Below are positions 15,208-25,057 of a stretch of DNA of 27,433 nucleotides, piece after piece; position 1 is the stretch's first letter; each line of letters opens with the position of its first letter. Below the pieces are notes generated by a model. That model was not told the DNA's origin. It did not search any database and worked only from the letters and a program-made list of their open reading frames with translations. A program made the translations under genes and the position numbers. Source of the DNA: SAR116 cluster bacterium (GTDB lineage Bacteria > Pseudomonadota > Alphaproteobacteria > Puniceispirillales > GCA-002684695); NCBI GenBank assembly GCA_002684695.1, contig NYVQ01000026.1:6184-33616 (forward strand), read 5' to 3'.

Positions 15208-16285
15208 GTTTCTATATCCATTTTCAGATATATTCCCTTTATTTAATGTTTTTAAATATATATCATTTAGAACTGGTGGTGCAATTCTTACATCTTTAAT
15301 TATAAGTTTTATTCTTGGACCATACTTAATCAGAACTCTAAAAACTATTCAAAAAGAAGGGCAGCCAATAAGAAAAGATGGTCCTTCTGACCATATTATT
15401 AAAAAGAAGGGCACCCCTACTATGGGTGGAATTTTGATACTTTTTGCATCCTTGGGGTCAACTCTTTTATGGATGCAATTTGAGAACCAGTTTGTATGGT
15501 CTGTTTTACTTATTATGATTGGATTTGGATCAATCGGAATTATTGATGATTGGCTTAAAATTTCTAAAAATTCATCTTCTGGTTTAGATGGAAAAATAAA
15601 AATTATTCTCCAGATTTTAATATCCTACCCTGCGATAATGTCTATTATTCAATATTCACCACTTGAATTGCAAAATGGACTAGCCATCCCATTCTTTAAA
15701 GACGTGTTTATTTATTTAGGTTACCTATTTATACCATTTTCAATTCTAGTAGTAGTTGGTTCCTCTAATTCAGTTAATTTAACAGATGGGTTAGATGGGC
15801 TGGCAATAGTACCTGTTATGATTGCTGCTTCCTCTTTTGCATTAATTGCTTACCTTGCAGGAAATGTGAATTTTTCTTCATATTTGCAATTAAATTACGT
15901 TCCAGGTGTAGGTGAATTATGTATTTTATTAGGAGCTCTTTTGGGAGCAGGATTAGGATTTTTATGGTTTAACGCACCACCAGCAGAAATTTTTATGGGT
16001 GATACTGGTTCATTAGCACTAGGTGGTGCTTTGGGCGTTACTAGTGTAGCAACAAGACATGAACTTGTTCTTGTAATTATTGGCGGGATATTTGTTGTTG
16101 AAACAATATCTGTAATTTTACAAGTTGGTTATTTTAAGATCACAGGAAAAAGAATTTTTTTAATGGCACCTTTGCACCATCATTTTGAAAAAAGAGGATG
16201 GGCTGAATCTACAATTGTAATTAGATTTTGGATAATAGCAGTAATTTTAGCACTTATTGGATTATCAACTTTAAAATTGAGATGA
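15197..16285 (+). CDS. mraY: Phospho-MurNAc-pentapeptide translocase MraY
   Basis: Integral membrane enzyme that transfers phospho-MurNAc-pentapeptide to undecaprenyl phosphate, forming lipid I. Conserved loops are all present: DGPSDHIIKKKGTPTMGG (about residues 61-78), GIIDDWLK, NLTDGLDGLA, FMGDTGSLALGG and APLHHHFEKRGW. Around ten hydrophobic helices are visible. At 362 residues it is normal. ATG 15197 lies within the murF end (11-base overlap), and murD begins right after the stop. Confidence 0.98.
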   Translation: MLYEFLYPFSDIFPLFNVFKYISFRTGGAILTSLIISFILGPYLIRTLKTIQKEGQPIRKDGPSDHIIKKKGTPTMGGILILFASLGSTLLWMQFENQFVWSVLLIMIGFGSIGIIDDWLKISKNSSSGLDGKIKIILQILISYPAIMSIIQYSPLELQNGLAIPFFKDVFIYLGYLFIPFSILVVVGSSNSVNLTDGLDGLAIVPVMIAASSFALIAYLAGNVNFSSYLQLNYVPGVGELCILLGALLGAGLGFLWFNAPPAEIFMGDTGSLALGGALGVTSVATRHELVLVIIGGIFVVETISVILQVGYFKITGKRIFLMAPLHHHFEKRGWAESTIVIRFWIIAVILALIGLSTLKLR

Positions 16286-16288
16286 TTG

Positions 16289-17551
16289 ATGATGATACCT
16301 AAAAAAATGGTTGATAAAAAAATTGGGATCTTGGGTCTAGGAATTTCAGGAAATTCTGCGCTTAAAAGTTTGGAGGCGGGAGGCAGCAAAGTTTTTGCTT
16401 TTGACGATAATAATATATCAAATCATATTAGCATAAATTCTTCAAAATGGCCTTGGAAGGAATTGGACCAAATCATTGTATCACCGGGTATTTCTCTGAA
16501 ACACCCTGTAGTACTAAAAGCAAAAAAATTAAATATTCAAATCAATAATGAAATTGATATTTTCGCAAAATCTGAACCAAAAGCAAAAGTGATTGGGGTT
16601 ACAGGAACAAATGGCAAATCAACAACATCCGCTCTTTTAGGCCACATGATAAGATTTCATGGGCATAAAGTAGAAGTAGGCGGTAATATTGGAAAGGCAG
16701 CCACATCACTAATTGATCCTGGTGTCAAAGGCTATATTGTTTTAGAGTTATCATCTTTTCAGTTAGAAACATGTTCTCAGTTAAAATTAGATGGCGCAAT
16801 AATTTTAAATATCACTCCAGATCATATAGAATGGCATGGAAGTTTAAAAAATTATTACAATGCAAAGATTAAAATATCTTCTTTTTTAAAGAAAAACGCA
16901 CCTCTTCTTATATCCAGTAATGATAATCTTTGTATAAAAGCATCAGAAGAATTAAAAAAAATCAATAACGTTTTAAGGCTAGATAAAAATGATAAGAAAA
17001 AAAATAATTTATTTGAAAAATCAATTCATCATACAGAAAATATTATAGGCTCGATTAAACTTTTATCATCCTTTGGGATGCCTGAAAAGAAATCATTACT
17101 CTCTATAGAAAGCTTTAAAGGTTTACCGCACAGAATGGAAGTGATTTCAAAAAAAGACAAAGTTATGTTTATTAATGATTCTAAAGCAACAAATGCTGAA
17201 GCAGCATCTAAAGCTCTTGTTTTTTTTGAAAATATCTTTTGGATTGCTGGAGGTTTAGGAAAATATAACGGTATAAAAGGGGTTTTAGGGCACATCAAAA
17301 ATGTAAAAAAATGCTATTTGTTTGGTGAAAGCAGATATGACTTCTTTAATGAGCTGAACTCAAAGGTAAATTGTTCAATTTTTGATACAATGGAAGAAGC
17401 TTTAAAAGCAGTTTTTAGAGATACTCAAAATACAAAAAAAGAGTCTACAGTTTTATTTTCGCCAGGTGCATCTAGTTTTGATCAATTCAAAAACTTTGAA
17501 GATCGGGGAAACAAATTTAAAGAACTAACGTGCCAAATATGGGGTATTTAG
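16289..17551 (+). CDS. murD: UDP-MurNAc-L-alanine:D-glutamate ligase MurD
   Basis: Adds D-glutamate to UDP-MurNAc-L-Ala. The ATP loop GTNGKST is at about residues 106-112. ELSSFQLE, NITPDHIEWHGS and NDSKATNAEA are diagnostic. The N-terminal GILGLGISGNSAL is the UDP-binding domain. About 420 residues is slightly short but within range. The start is ambiguous: TTG 16286, ATG 16289 and ATG 16292 are consecutive codons and no strong ribosome binding site distinguishes them. ATG 16289 is a neutral choice. Two bases separate its stop from the ftsW TTG. Confidence 0.96.
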   Translation: MMIPKKMVDKKIGILGLGISGNSALKSLEAGGSKVFAFDDNNISNHISINSSKWPWKELDQIIVSPGISLKHPVVLKAKKLNIQINNEIDIFAKSEPKAKVIGVTGTNGKSTTSALLGHMIRFHGHKVEVGGNIGKAATSLIDPGVKGYIVLELSSFQLETCSQLKLDGAIILNITPDHIEWHGSLKNYYNAKIKISSFLKKNAPLLISSNDNLCIKASEELKKINNVLRLDKNDKKKNNLFEKSIHHTENIIGSIKLLSSFGMPEKKSLLSIESFKGLPHRMEVISKKDKVMFINDSKATNAEAASKALVFFENIFWIAGGLGKYNGIKGVLGHIKNVKKCYLFGESRYDFFNELNSKVNCSIFDTMEEALKAVFRDTQNTKKESTVLFSPGASSFDQFKNFEDRGNKFKELTCQIWGI

Positions 17552-17552
17552 A

Positions 17553-18665
17553 TTGAATTTTTTAGATAGAACAGATAGAAGTACCCTAAGTTTATGGTGG
17601 TGGACTGTTGACCACAAACTTATTGGTTTGATTTTACTCCTGATCATTGGTGGCGTTATGCTTTTGATGTCAGCCGGTTCTCCAGTTGCAGTATCAAAAG
17701 GGTTGGGTGAATATCATTTTCTAAAAAAGCAACTAATCTTTTTATCCATAGCAATTCCATTAATGGTTTTTGTTTCACTTTTAAATGCTAAGGTGATTAA
17801 ATTACTAAGTTTACTTGTCCTTTTTGTAAGCTTCCTATGTTTAATTTATATAAATTTCAAAGGAATAGAAACAAATGGTGCTTCAAGATGGATAAGATTT
17901 TTTGGGCTATCTATTCAACCATCAGAATTTGTTAAACCTTCCTTTGCGGTTATAAATGCGTGGCTATTATCAATTTGGGTAAGTGATGTAAAATCAAAAA
18001 CATGGTTATATTCAGTTTTATTACTCATAATATTATTGACTATGCTTTTACTACAACCTGATGTTGGTATGAGCTTTATTCTAGCTTCAACTTGGTTATT
18101 TCAGCTATATATTGTTGGAATTTCTATTATGTTGGTCTTGGTAACTTTACTAGCAATTTCACTCATTGGTTTTTCGAGTTATTTTTTATTTGAACATGTT
18201 CAAAAAAGAGTTGATGGATTCATAGAGGGTGGTGGATTCCAGGTTGGTAAATCTTTAGAAGCTTTCATAAATGGAGGTTTTTTTGGTCAAGGTTTTGGAG
18301 AAGGTGATGTAAGTAAAAATTTGCCAGACAGTCATACTGATTTCATTTTTGCTGTGGCAGGAGAAGAACTTGGTTCATTTGGGTGTGGATTAATAATAAT
18401 CGCCTACTTTCTAATTTTTTTGAGAGGAATGATTATTTCAAGTACTTCAACTAAAATCTTTTTATTCCTTACATGTAGCGCAATAATTTTTCAATTTTGC
18501 CTTCAAGCATTAATTCATATGGCATCTACATTAAATTTGATTCCAACAAAAGGGATGACATTGCCTTTTATAAGTTATGGTGGCTCATCATTATTATCAA
18601 CTTCAATAGCTATGGGGGTTGTATTGGCATTTACAAGAAGCCAATCAAATAAAAATTATGAGTGA
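17553..18665 (+). CDS. ftsW: Septal peptidoglycan polymerase FtsW
   Basis: SEDS-family glycosyltransferase that polymerises lipid II at the septum with FtsI. About ten membrane helices, RWIRFFGLSIQPSEFVKP, and GEELGSFGCG and FISYGGSSLL in the C-terminal half identify it. The 370-residue length is usual. The start is TTG 17553; GGGG at 17541-17544 a few bases upstream could serve as ribosome binding site, and the LDRTDRSTLSLWWWTVD N-terminus is typical of alphaproteobacterial FtsW. The end overlaps murG by 8 bases. Confidence 0.97.
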   Translation: MNFLDRTDRSTLSLWWWTVDHKLIGLILLLIIGGVMLLMSAGSPVAVSKGLGEYHFLKKQLIFLSIAIPLMVFVSLLNAKVIKLLSLLVLFVSFLCLIYINFKGIETNGASRWIRFFGLSIQPSEFVKPSFAVINAWLLSIWVSDVKSKTWLYSVLLLIILLTMLLLQPDVGMSFILASTWLFQLYIVGISIMLVLVTLLAISLIGFSSYFLFEHVQKRVDGFIEGGGFQVGKSLEAFINGGFFGQGFGEGDVSKNLPDSHTDFIFAVAGEELGSFGCGLIIIAYFLIFLRGMIISSTSTKIFLFLTCSAIIFQFCLQALIHMASTLNLIPTKGMTLPFISYGGSSLLSTSIAMGVVLAFTRSQSNKNYE

Positions 18666-19749
18666 TTCAGCAATTAATATCGGTTTAGCGTGCGGCGGTT
18701 CAGGAGGGCATATTAGTCCGGCATTAACTTTGGCAGATAGTTTAAGAAAAAATAAGTTTAATCCGCATTTTTTTACGGATATAAGGGGCGTTCATTTAAT
18801 TAATCCTAATTCATGTTCTATAATTTCTTCTGGCTCTCCTTCAGTTAAGGGATTCAAGAAATTTTACAATATAATGAAATTAGTTATCGGTATTTTTCAA
18901 TCTATATACTATTTAAATAGAAATAAAATTTGTTTAGTAATAGGTTTTGGAGGATACACTTCAGTTCCTACAGTAATTGCCGCAAAAATATTAAAAATTC
19001 CCTCAGTTATACATGAACAGAATAAAATACTAGGAAAAGCAAATAGGTTTTGTTTATTGTTATGTGAAAAAATTGCATTGTCATTTGACTTAAAATTTAA
19101 ATTAAAAAACTCAAAAAAACAAATCCTTACAGGTAATCCAATTTCAAAAGCTTTCGAAAAGGTAGGAGATAAACAATATCTCCCTTTAAGCAGGAAAAGA
19201 ATAACTTTACTAATTATAGGTGGCAGTCAAGGGGCTAAAATTTTTTCAGAAATTCTACCTAAGACAATAGAACTACTGCCTCAAAAAATAAAAGATAAAA
19301 TATATATTTATCACCAGTGTAGATATGAAGATAAAGAAAAAATCATAACCTTTTACAAGAAAATAAAAATAAACTATAAAGTAGAATCCTTTTTTGACAG
19401 AATTTATAATTATTTTGAAGAAGCTGATCTAATTATTTCTAGGTCTGGGGGTTCAACTATTGCTGAAATAGCTGCTGCTAGAAGACCTTCAATTTTAATA
19501 CCTTTCCCCTACTCAACAGATAACCATCAAATGGAGAATGCATTAGAGTTTAAATCAAAAAATGCAGCAATTTTAATTGAACAAAAAAAACTTAATGAAA
19601 AATATTTATTAAAAACTCTTAATAAACTCCTCATAAAAAAAGATTTGCTATCAAAAATGGCTAAACAAGCTAGATCATTACATATAAAAGACTCATCCCA
19701 TCAGATTATTGATTTAGTAAAAACGATTATAAATGGAAGGTTAAAATGA
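18658..19749 (+). CDS. murG: Lipid II synthase MurG
   Basis: Membrane-associated GT-B glycosyltransferase that adds GlcNAc from UDP-GlcNAc to lipid I, yielding lipid II. The N-terminal loop CGGSGGHISPAL (residues 12-23), GFGGYTSVP, IHEQNKILGKANR, GGSQGAK, SGGSTIAEI and PFPYSTDNHQMENA match the family. Start ATG 18658 overlaps the end of ftsW by 8 bases. The frame is open back to 18619, but the extra 13 residues do not fit. This gives 363 residues. Its stop overlaps murC by four bases (ATGA). Confidence 0.96.
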   Translation: MSDSAINIGLACGGSGGHISPALTLADSLRKNKFNPHFFTDIRGVHLINPNSCSIISSGSPSVKGFKKFYNIMKLVIGIFQSIYYLNRNKICLVIGFGGYTSVPTVIAAKILKIPSVIHEQNKILGKANRFCLLLCEKIALSFDLKFKLKNSKKQILTGNPISKAFEKVGDKQYLPLSRKRITLLIIGGSQGAKIFSEILPKTIELLPQKIKDKIYIYHQCRYEDKEKIITFYKKIKINYKVESFFDRIYNYFEEADLIISRSGGSTIAEIAAARRPSILIPFPYSTDNHQMENALEFKSKNAAILIEQKKLNEKYLLKTLNKLLIKKDLLSKMAKQARSLHIKDSSHQIIDLVKTIINGRLK

Positions 19750-21170
19750 GCAATCTTCCATTATCAATAGGCATTATTCATTTCATTGGCATTGGTGGTA
19801 TAGGAATGTCAGGTATAGCTGAAGTCCTAAAAGAATTAGGATATAAAGTATCAGGCAGTGATATTGCTGAAAACAACAATACTAAAAGACTGATCAAATT
19901 AGGTGTAGAGATAGAAATTGGTCATAAAGCTTCCAATATTGATAATGTCAGAATTGTCGTAATTTCTACTGCCATCTCATCAGAAAACGTTGAGCTTATT
20001 GAAGCAAAAAATAAAAAAATACCCGTAGTACATAGAGCGGAAATGCTTTGTGAATTAATGAGGTTGAAGTGGTCTATAGCTATTGCTGGAACTCATGGGA
20101 AAACAACCACCACATCACTAGTAGCCTCTATTCTGGAGGGAGCTGATTTTGATCCTACGGTAATTAATGGTGGTATAATAAATAATTGGAAAAGTAATGC
20201 AAAGCTCGGCAAAGGTGAATGGATGGTTGTTGAAGCAGACGAGAGTGATGGATCATTTTCTAAGCTGACACCCACAGTAGCTGTAATTACAAATATTGAC
20301 AGTGAACATTTAGATTACCACGGTAATTTTGAAAACTTACAAAAAGCATTTAATGACTTTATTTCTTCAATTCCTTTTTATGGCTTTAAAGTTCTATGCA
20401 TAGACCACCCAATTGTTCAAAAATTAATTCCTTTAAATAAAGATAGAAGATTACTGACTTATGGATTATCAGCAAACGCCGATGTAAAAGCTACAAATCT
20501 GAAATATTTAGATAGTTTGACATCCTTTGATTTAGTTTTATCAGACAAAATTATCAAAAAACCAAATATCTGGAAAAATATTGAACTCCCAATGCAAGGA
20601 GAACATAATATATTGAATTGCTTGGCTTCTATTACAGTTGCCATTGAGATGGGCATTGAAGAAAATCAAATTAGAGAAGCCTTGGAAAATTTTAAGGGAA
20701 TTAAAAGACGTTTTGAAAGCAAGGGTGTCAGTAAATCTGGAATAAAAATAATTGACGACTACGGCCATCATCCTGTTGAAATTAATTATGCCTTAAGCTC
20801 AGGCCGAATTTTAGCTAAAAAAAATAAATTGATTGCAATTTTTCAACCCCATAGATTTTCCAGGTTAAGGGACTTGTTTAATGATTTTTGCAGTTGTTTT
20901 AATAATGCTGATTATGTTTTTATAATAGATGTCTATTCTGCAGGTGAAGAGAAAATTAAGGGCTTCAATAAAGAGACTTTGGCTGCAGGTATAACAGATC
21001 ATGGACATAATAATGTATCTGTAATCAATAACGAAAATGAAATCTGTCATAAAATTAATAATATAGCAGACTCAGATGATGTGGTCATTTTTCTTGGTGC
21101 AGGGAATATTACTAAGTTATCAGATAATATTATTTCAGAGATTAATAATTTAGAGGCTTCACGTGAGTAA
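19746..21170 (+). CDS. murC: UDP-N-acetylmuramate:L-alanine ligase MurC
   Basis: First amino-acid ligase of the pathway, adding L-Ala to UDP-MurNAc. HFIGIGGIGMSGIAEVL (residues 12-28) is the nucleotide-sugar binding loop, GTHGKTT (115-121) the ATP P-loop, and EADESDGSF, NIDSEHLDYHG, DDYGHHPVEI and FQPHRFSR are conserved blocks. At 474 residues it is normal. ATG 19746 overlaps the murG stop, and the end overlaps murB by 8 bases. Confidence 0.97.
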   Translation: MSNLPLSIGIIHFIGIGGIGMSGIAEVLKELGYKVSGSDIAENNNTKRLIKLGVEIEIGHKASNIDNVRIVVISTAISSENVELIEAKNKKIPVVHRAEMLCELMRLKWSIAIAGTHGKTTTTSLVASILEGADFDPTVINGGIINNWKSNAKLGKGEWMVVEADESDGSFSKLTPTVAVITNIDSEHLDYHGNFENLQKAFNDFISSIPFYGFKVLCIDHPIVQKLIPLNKDRRLLTYGLSANADVKATNLKYLDSLTSFDLVLSDKIIKKPNIWKNIELPMQGEHNILNCLASITVAIEMGIEENQIREALENFKGIKRRFESKGVSKSGIKIIDDYGHHPVEINYALSSGRILAKKNKLIAIFQPHRFSRLRDLFNDFCSCFNNADYVFIIDVYSAGEEKIKGFNKETLAAGITDHGHNNVSVINNENEICHKINNIADSDDVVIFLGAGNITKLSDNIISEINNLEASRE

Positions 21171-22083
21171 AATGCAATATTTTTCTGAAATTAAAGGAGA
21201 AATTTTTAAAAATAAATCATTGGCACCCCTCACTTGGTTTAAAGTTGGTGGGCCAGCTGAGTATTTATTTACTCCTGAGGATAAAACTGATCTTATACAA
21301 TTTATAAAAAAATATCCTAGTCATTTTCCAAAAATGGTTATTGGTGCAGGCTCAAATTTGCTTATCAGAGAAGGAGGCTTATCTGGTGTAGTAATTTCTA
21401 TGAAAAATTTAAATACAATTAATTTAAATGGAGAAAATATTTATGCAGAAACCGGTGCATTAGATATGTCAATTGCCAGAAAAGCGTCAATGATGGGGCT
21501 TTCAGGTTTAGAGTTTTTAATTGGTATACCAGGCACTATTGGTGGCGGTATAAAGATGAATGCTGGATCTTATGGAAGTGAAATAAAAGATATCCTTATT
21601 GATGTTGAGGTAATAGATAATTCTGGCTCCGTATTTCATGTATCCCAAAAAGAATTAAAATTAGAGTATAGGAAAAATAACTCCCCCAAAGACTGGATTT
21701 TTCTTTCCTGCAACTTAAAAGGTGTAAAATCTCAAACAAGCATTGTTCGGACAAAAATGAAGGAGATTATAAATGATAGAAAAAATAACCAACCTATTAA
21801 TCAGCTAACTGGAGGATCAACCTTTAAAAATCCTAAAAAATTAAAGTCTTGGAAATTAATTGATGAAGCTGGATGTAGAGGATTAGTTCTAGGGAATGCT
21901 AAAGTTTCAGAGAAACATTGTAATTTTTTGATTAATAATGGAAACGCCTTATCGAGTGATATTGAGGATTTAGGTGAGATTGTAAGGAATAGAGTTTTTG
22001 ATGAAACAGGTATTGGTTTAGAATGGGAAATTGTTCGTGTAGGAAAAAAGGTTCATATAAAAAGGGAAGGCTCATATGAATAA
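21163..22083 (+). CDS. murB: UDP-N-acetylenolpyruvoylglucosamine reductase MurB
   Basis: FAD- and NADPH-dependent reduction of enolpyruvyl-UDP-GlcNAc to UDP-MurNAc. FAD-domain motifs GAGSNLLIREGG (61-72) and GIPGTIGGGIKMNAGSYG (121-138) are clear. Tyr169-Arg170 and the GGSTFKNP block (Ser219, the likely proton donor) form the active site. At 306 residues it is the shorter type. GTG 21163 is chosen because AGAGG (21152-21156) lies 6 bases upstream; ATG 21172 in the same frame is too far from it. Overlaps murC and ddl by 8 bases each. Confidence 0.96.
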   Translation: MSKMQYFSEIKGEIFKNKSLAPLTWFKVGGPAEYLFTPEDKTDLIQFIKKYPSHFPKMVIGAGSNLLIREGGLSGVVISMKNLNTINLNGENIYAETGALDMSIARKASMMGLSGLEFLIGIPGTIGGGIKMNAGSYGSEIKDILIDVEVIDNSGSVFHVSQKELKLEYRKNNSPKDWIFLSCNLKGVKSQTSIVRTKMKEIINDRKNNQPINQLTGGSTFKNPKKLKSWKLIDEAGCRGLVLGNAKVSEKHCNFLINNGNALSSDIEDLGEIVRNRVFDETGIGLEWEIVRVGKKVHIKREGSYE

Positions 22084-22975
22084 AATAGCACTTCTCAAGG
22101 GTGGTAACGGTAGTGAGAAAGATATCTCATTGATGACTGCCGAAGCCTGTAAAAAAGCCTTTAAAGAATTAGGCTTTAAGTTTGTAGAAATTGATATAAA
22201 AAATGAATTTATCCAAAATCTAATTTTAGAGGATATTGACACATGTTTTAATGCACTTCATGGCAGTCTAGGTGAAAACGGGTCTATACCAGGACTATTA
22301 AATTGCTTAAAAATTCCTTATACTCATTCTGGCGTGCAAGCATCATGTATATCTATTAATAAAAGTCTAACAAAATATATTTTATCAAAACAAGGCATTA
22401 AATTTCCAAAAGGATTAGATCTAAATATTGATAAGCATATTGCTCCAATTAATTACAAAGGTAATTATGTTGTTAAACCTAATTATGAGGGCTCAAGTAT
22501 TGGAATTCAAATAGTTTCAAAAGATTCAAAAGATAAGGTCTTATCCTCACTATGGAAAGATACAAACAGTATCATTGCCGAAGAATATATAGAAGGAAAA
22601 GAGTTAACAGTTGGTGTTTTGAATGGAAAATCTCTTTGTGTAACGGAAATTATAGCAGAAGACCATAAATTTTATGACTATAATTCAAAGTACAAAAAAA
22701 ATGGCTCAAAACACATATTACCTGCCAGCATTCCTGAGTCAATCAAGAAATTAGCTTTTGAATGGTCAGAAAAATCATTTAAATTTTTAAATTGCAGAGG
22801 GATTATAAGAGCAGATTTTAGATACAATGAAAAGAATAATGACCTTTTTATGCTCGAAATAAATACTCACCCTGGTATGACACAAACTTCTCTTATACCA
22901 GAGCAAGCTGAATTTTGTGGAATTACTTTCAATGACTTAATTAAGATAATTCTAGAGGGTGCAAAATGCGATTAA
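22076..22975 (+). CDS. ddl: D-alanine:D-alanine ligase
   Basis: ATP-grasp enzyme that makes the D-Ala-D-Ala dipeptide used by MurF. KGGNGSEKDISL (residues 8-19) is a slightly divergent N-terminal loop (GG-x-SxE-x-xSL). HGSLGENGSIPGLL (62-75), YVVKPNYEGSSIGI, EEYIEGKELTVGVL and MLEINTHPGMTQTSLIP are ATP-grasp and substrate-site motifs. The 299-residue length is normal. ATG 22076 overlaps the murB end by 8 bases, and the stop overlaps ftsQ by 10. Confidence 0.96.
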   Translation: MNKIALLKGGNGSEKDISLMTAEACKKAFKELGFKFVEIDIKNEFIQNLILEDIDTCFNALHGSLGENGSIPGLLNCLKIPYTHSGVQASCISINKSLTKYILSKQGIKFPKGLDLNIDKHIAPINYKGNYVVKPNYEGSSIGIQIVSKDSKDKVLSSLWKDTNSIIAEEYIEGKELTVGVLNGKSLCVTEIIAEDHKFYDYNSKYKKNGSKHILPASIPESIKKLAFEWSEKSFKFLNCRGIIRADFRYNEKNNDLFMLEINTHPGMTQTSLIPEQAEFCGITFNDLIKIILEGAKCD

Positions 22976-23793
22976 ATCTTCCTTTTAAATTTTTATATAT
23001 AAACAGAAGTGAACCCTATCATAAACCAAAAAGGATTGTTGGTTTAAGATTATTTATTACTTTTTTCTTTTTAATATCAATTACTCCACTCTGGTTTTTT
23101 AATGACAATGGTTATGTGCTTTATTTAAAATCTTATTTTGATAATTCAAATTTTAAAATTTCTAATCTTGATTCAAAAATAAAATTAAAAGAAATCCATT
23201 TAATTGGAAGGGAAAACATTTCTAAGGAACTAATAGTTCAAAAACTTGGTCTGAATACCCAAACATCAATGATCAGCATTAATTTAAAATCTCTTAATGA
23301 AAAGTTACAAACAATTAAATGGGTAAAAAGCTCAGTCATTGAGAGAAGGTTACCAGATACGATCATAATAAAATTAGAAGAGTATAAACCATTTGCCCTA
23401 CTTCAGGTGAACGATGGACATATTGTAATTACTTCCGATGGCGAAAGAATTATTAAAGATAATGGAAAATTTGGTTATTTACCAGTTATTAACGGAAATG
23501 GCTCTGAAAAACATGCATCAAAAATGCTTAGCATACTTAGTTCGGAACCTTATCTTTTTCATCAAGTTTGGGCAATAAGTTTTATTGGAAAACGTAGATG
23601 GGATGTTTCATTGCGAAGCGGTATTAAAATTAAATTGCCTGAACAAAATCCATCGGAAGCTTGGACTAAACTTTCAGAAATCGATCGTTTGGAAGCTATT
23701 TTATCTCGTGAATTTGATGTAATAGACATGAGAAAAAGTGATCATTTAGTTTTAACACCATCTTCAAAATATAATCCAGAAAGAAGCACTTAA
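22966..23793 (+). CDS. ftsQ: Cell division protein FtsQ
   Basis: Bitopic divisome protein that binds FtsL and its partner in the periplasm. A short cytosolic part is followed by a membrane helix (about residues 25-45). A POTRA domain (about 74-142) begins at LKEIHLIGRENISKELI and ends at EEYKPFALLQ. Then comes the beta domain with IDMRKSDHLVL near the end, matching the IDLR segment of the family. At 275 residues it is normal. Its stop overlaps ftsA by one base (TAATG). Confidence 0.95.
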   Translation: MRLNLPFKFLYINRSEPYHKPKRIVGLRLFITFFFLISITPLWFFNDNGYVLYLKSYFDNSNFKISNLDSKIKLKEIHLIGRENISKELIVQKLGLNTQTSMISINLKSLNEKLQTIKWVKSSVIERRLPDTIIIKLEEYKPFALLQVNDGHIVITSDGERIIKDNGKFGYLPVINGNGSEKHASKMLSILSSEPYLFHQVWAISFIGKRRWDVSLRSGIKIKLPEQNPSEAWTKLSEIDRLEAILSREFDVIDMRKSDHLVLTPSSKYNPERST

Positions 23794-25049
23794 TGTATAC
23801 TTTTTTTAAGAATAATAAAACAAAAAACCTAATTACAACTATTGATGTTGGATCCTCAAAAATAACTTGTTTAATTGGGGAAAAATCAAAAAGTGAAAAT
23901 AAATATAAAATAATTGGTAATAGTCAAAATATTTGCAAGGGTTTTAAACAAGGCAATGTAACAGATATATTAGACTTATCAGATAGTATTGGGAATGCAA
24001 TTTCATCAGCCGAAAAAATGGCTGGAACATCTATAAGCAAGGTAAATGTAGTTCTAAATGGCGGAAAACAGTTTTCTACAAAGTTTAAAGCTGAAACAAA
24101 AATTGTGAATGGTGAAATAACTGATAATGAAGTTCAAAAAATTATGAGTAGTTGCATACATGATGCTACCTCTTCTAATTTTAAATTATTACATGCAATA
24201 CCAATAAGATTTCAGATTGATAATAGTACATCTATTTCTAACCCCAAGGGAATGGTTGGACATTTTCTAAAAGGAGAAGTTAATGTATGTAAAATAAGTG
24301 AATCTGTATTAAGCAACATAACAAGAGTAATAGAAAGAAACCATATTGAAGTTGAAAGATTTATTTCTTCTTCATATGCAAATGGTTTTAGTTGTTTAGC
24401 TGAAGATGAAAAAAATGTTGGATGTGTTTTAATTGATTTGGGTTCAAGTAGTACAAGTGTTGGTATATTTTGTAATAATAATCTTATATATTCGTTTGAC
24501 CTTCCAATTGGTGGCTTCAATATAACAAGAGATCTAGCATCTGGTCTAGCAACAACAGTTTTAGAAGCTGAGAGGATTAAAGTTTTACACGCGAATTTAT
24601 ATAACTCATCTTTTTCTTCAAATGAACAAATTAATATTGCAAATGTAGAAGAAAATACACCTAATGCATTTCAAACAGTATCTTTAGACATAATAAATGA
24701 GATTATAAAAGCAAGAGTAACAGAAATTTTTGAATTAATTCAAAAACAAATTAATGACACTCCATATCTGCATTTATTAAATTCAAAAGTAGTATTTACT
24801 GGAGGAAGTTCACAGATTACTGGATTAGTAGAATTATCTTCAAAATTTTTATCAAAACATACTAGAATAGCAAGCCCCAGAAGAATTGAGGGTCTTCCAG
24901 ATGCAGCATGTAATGCAAATTTTGCATCAGTTATTGGAGCTTTGCTTTCAATGAATGAACAACCTTTAATTCAAAACAATTTTATAAATTTAAATGAGAA
25001 TTTGAATTCATTCCAAAAATTTTACAAGTGGATGGCTACAAATGTATAG
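23793..25049 (+). CDS. ftsA: Cell division protein FtsA
   Basis: Actin-like ATPase that anchors FtsZ filaments to the membrane. TTIDVGSSKITCLIGE (residues 15-30) is phosphate loop 1, followed by the SHS2 (1C) domain (about 95-175, with HAIPIRF). VLIDLGSSSTSVGIF is phosphate loop 2, and VVFTGGSSQITGLVELS the adenosine motif. The last 12 residues (FQKFYKWMATNV) form the amphipathic membrane-targeting helix. At 418 residues it is normal. The TAG stop is part of an AGGAG ribosome binding site for the small ORF that follows. Confidence 0.97.
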   Translation: MYTFFKNNKTKNLITTIDVGSSKITCLIGEKSKSENKYKIIGNSQNICKGFKQGNVTDILDLSDSIGNAISSAEKMAGTSISKVNVVLNGGKQFSTKFKAETKIVNGEITDNEVQKIMSSCIHDATSSNFKLLHAIPIRFQIDNSTSISNPKGMVGHFLKGEVNVCKISESVLSNITRVIERNHIEVERFISSSYANGFSCLAEDEKNVGCVLIDLGSSSTSVGIFCNNNLIYSFDLPIGGFNITRDLASGLATTVLEAERIKVLHANLYNSSFSSNEQINIANVEENTPNAFQTVSLDIINEIIKARVTEIFELIQKQINDTPYLHLLNSKVVFTGGSSQITGLVELSSKFLSKHTRIASPRRIEGLPDAACNANFASVIGALLSMNEQPLIQNNFINLNENLNSFQKFYKWMATNV

Positions 25050-25057
25050 GAGTTTTA

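Noticed and set aside
18619..18657. Longer murG starting at ATG 18619
   Set aside because: The extra 13 residues precede the typical N-terminus and have no ribosome binding site.
24212..24520. 102-residue frame antisense to ftsA
   Set aside because: Shadow of the ftsA frame with no supporting signal.
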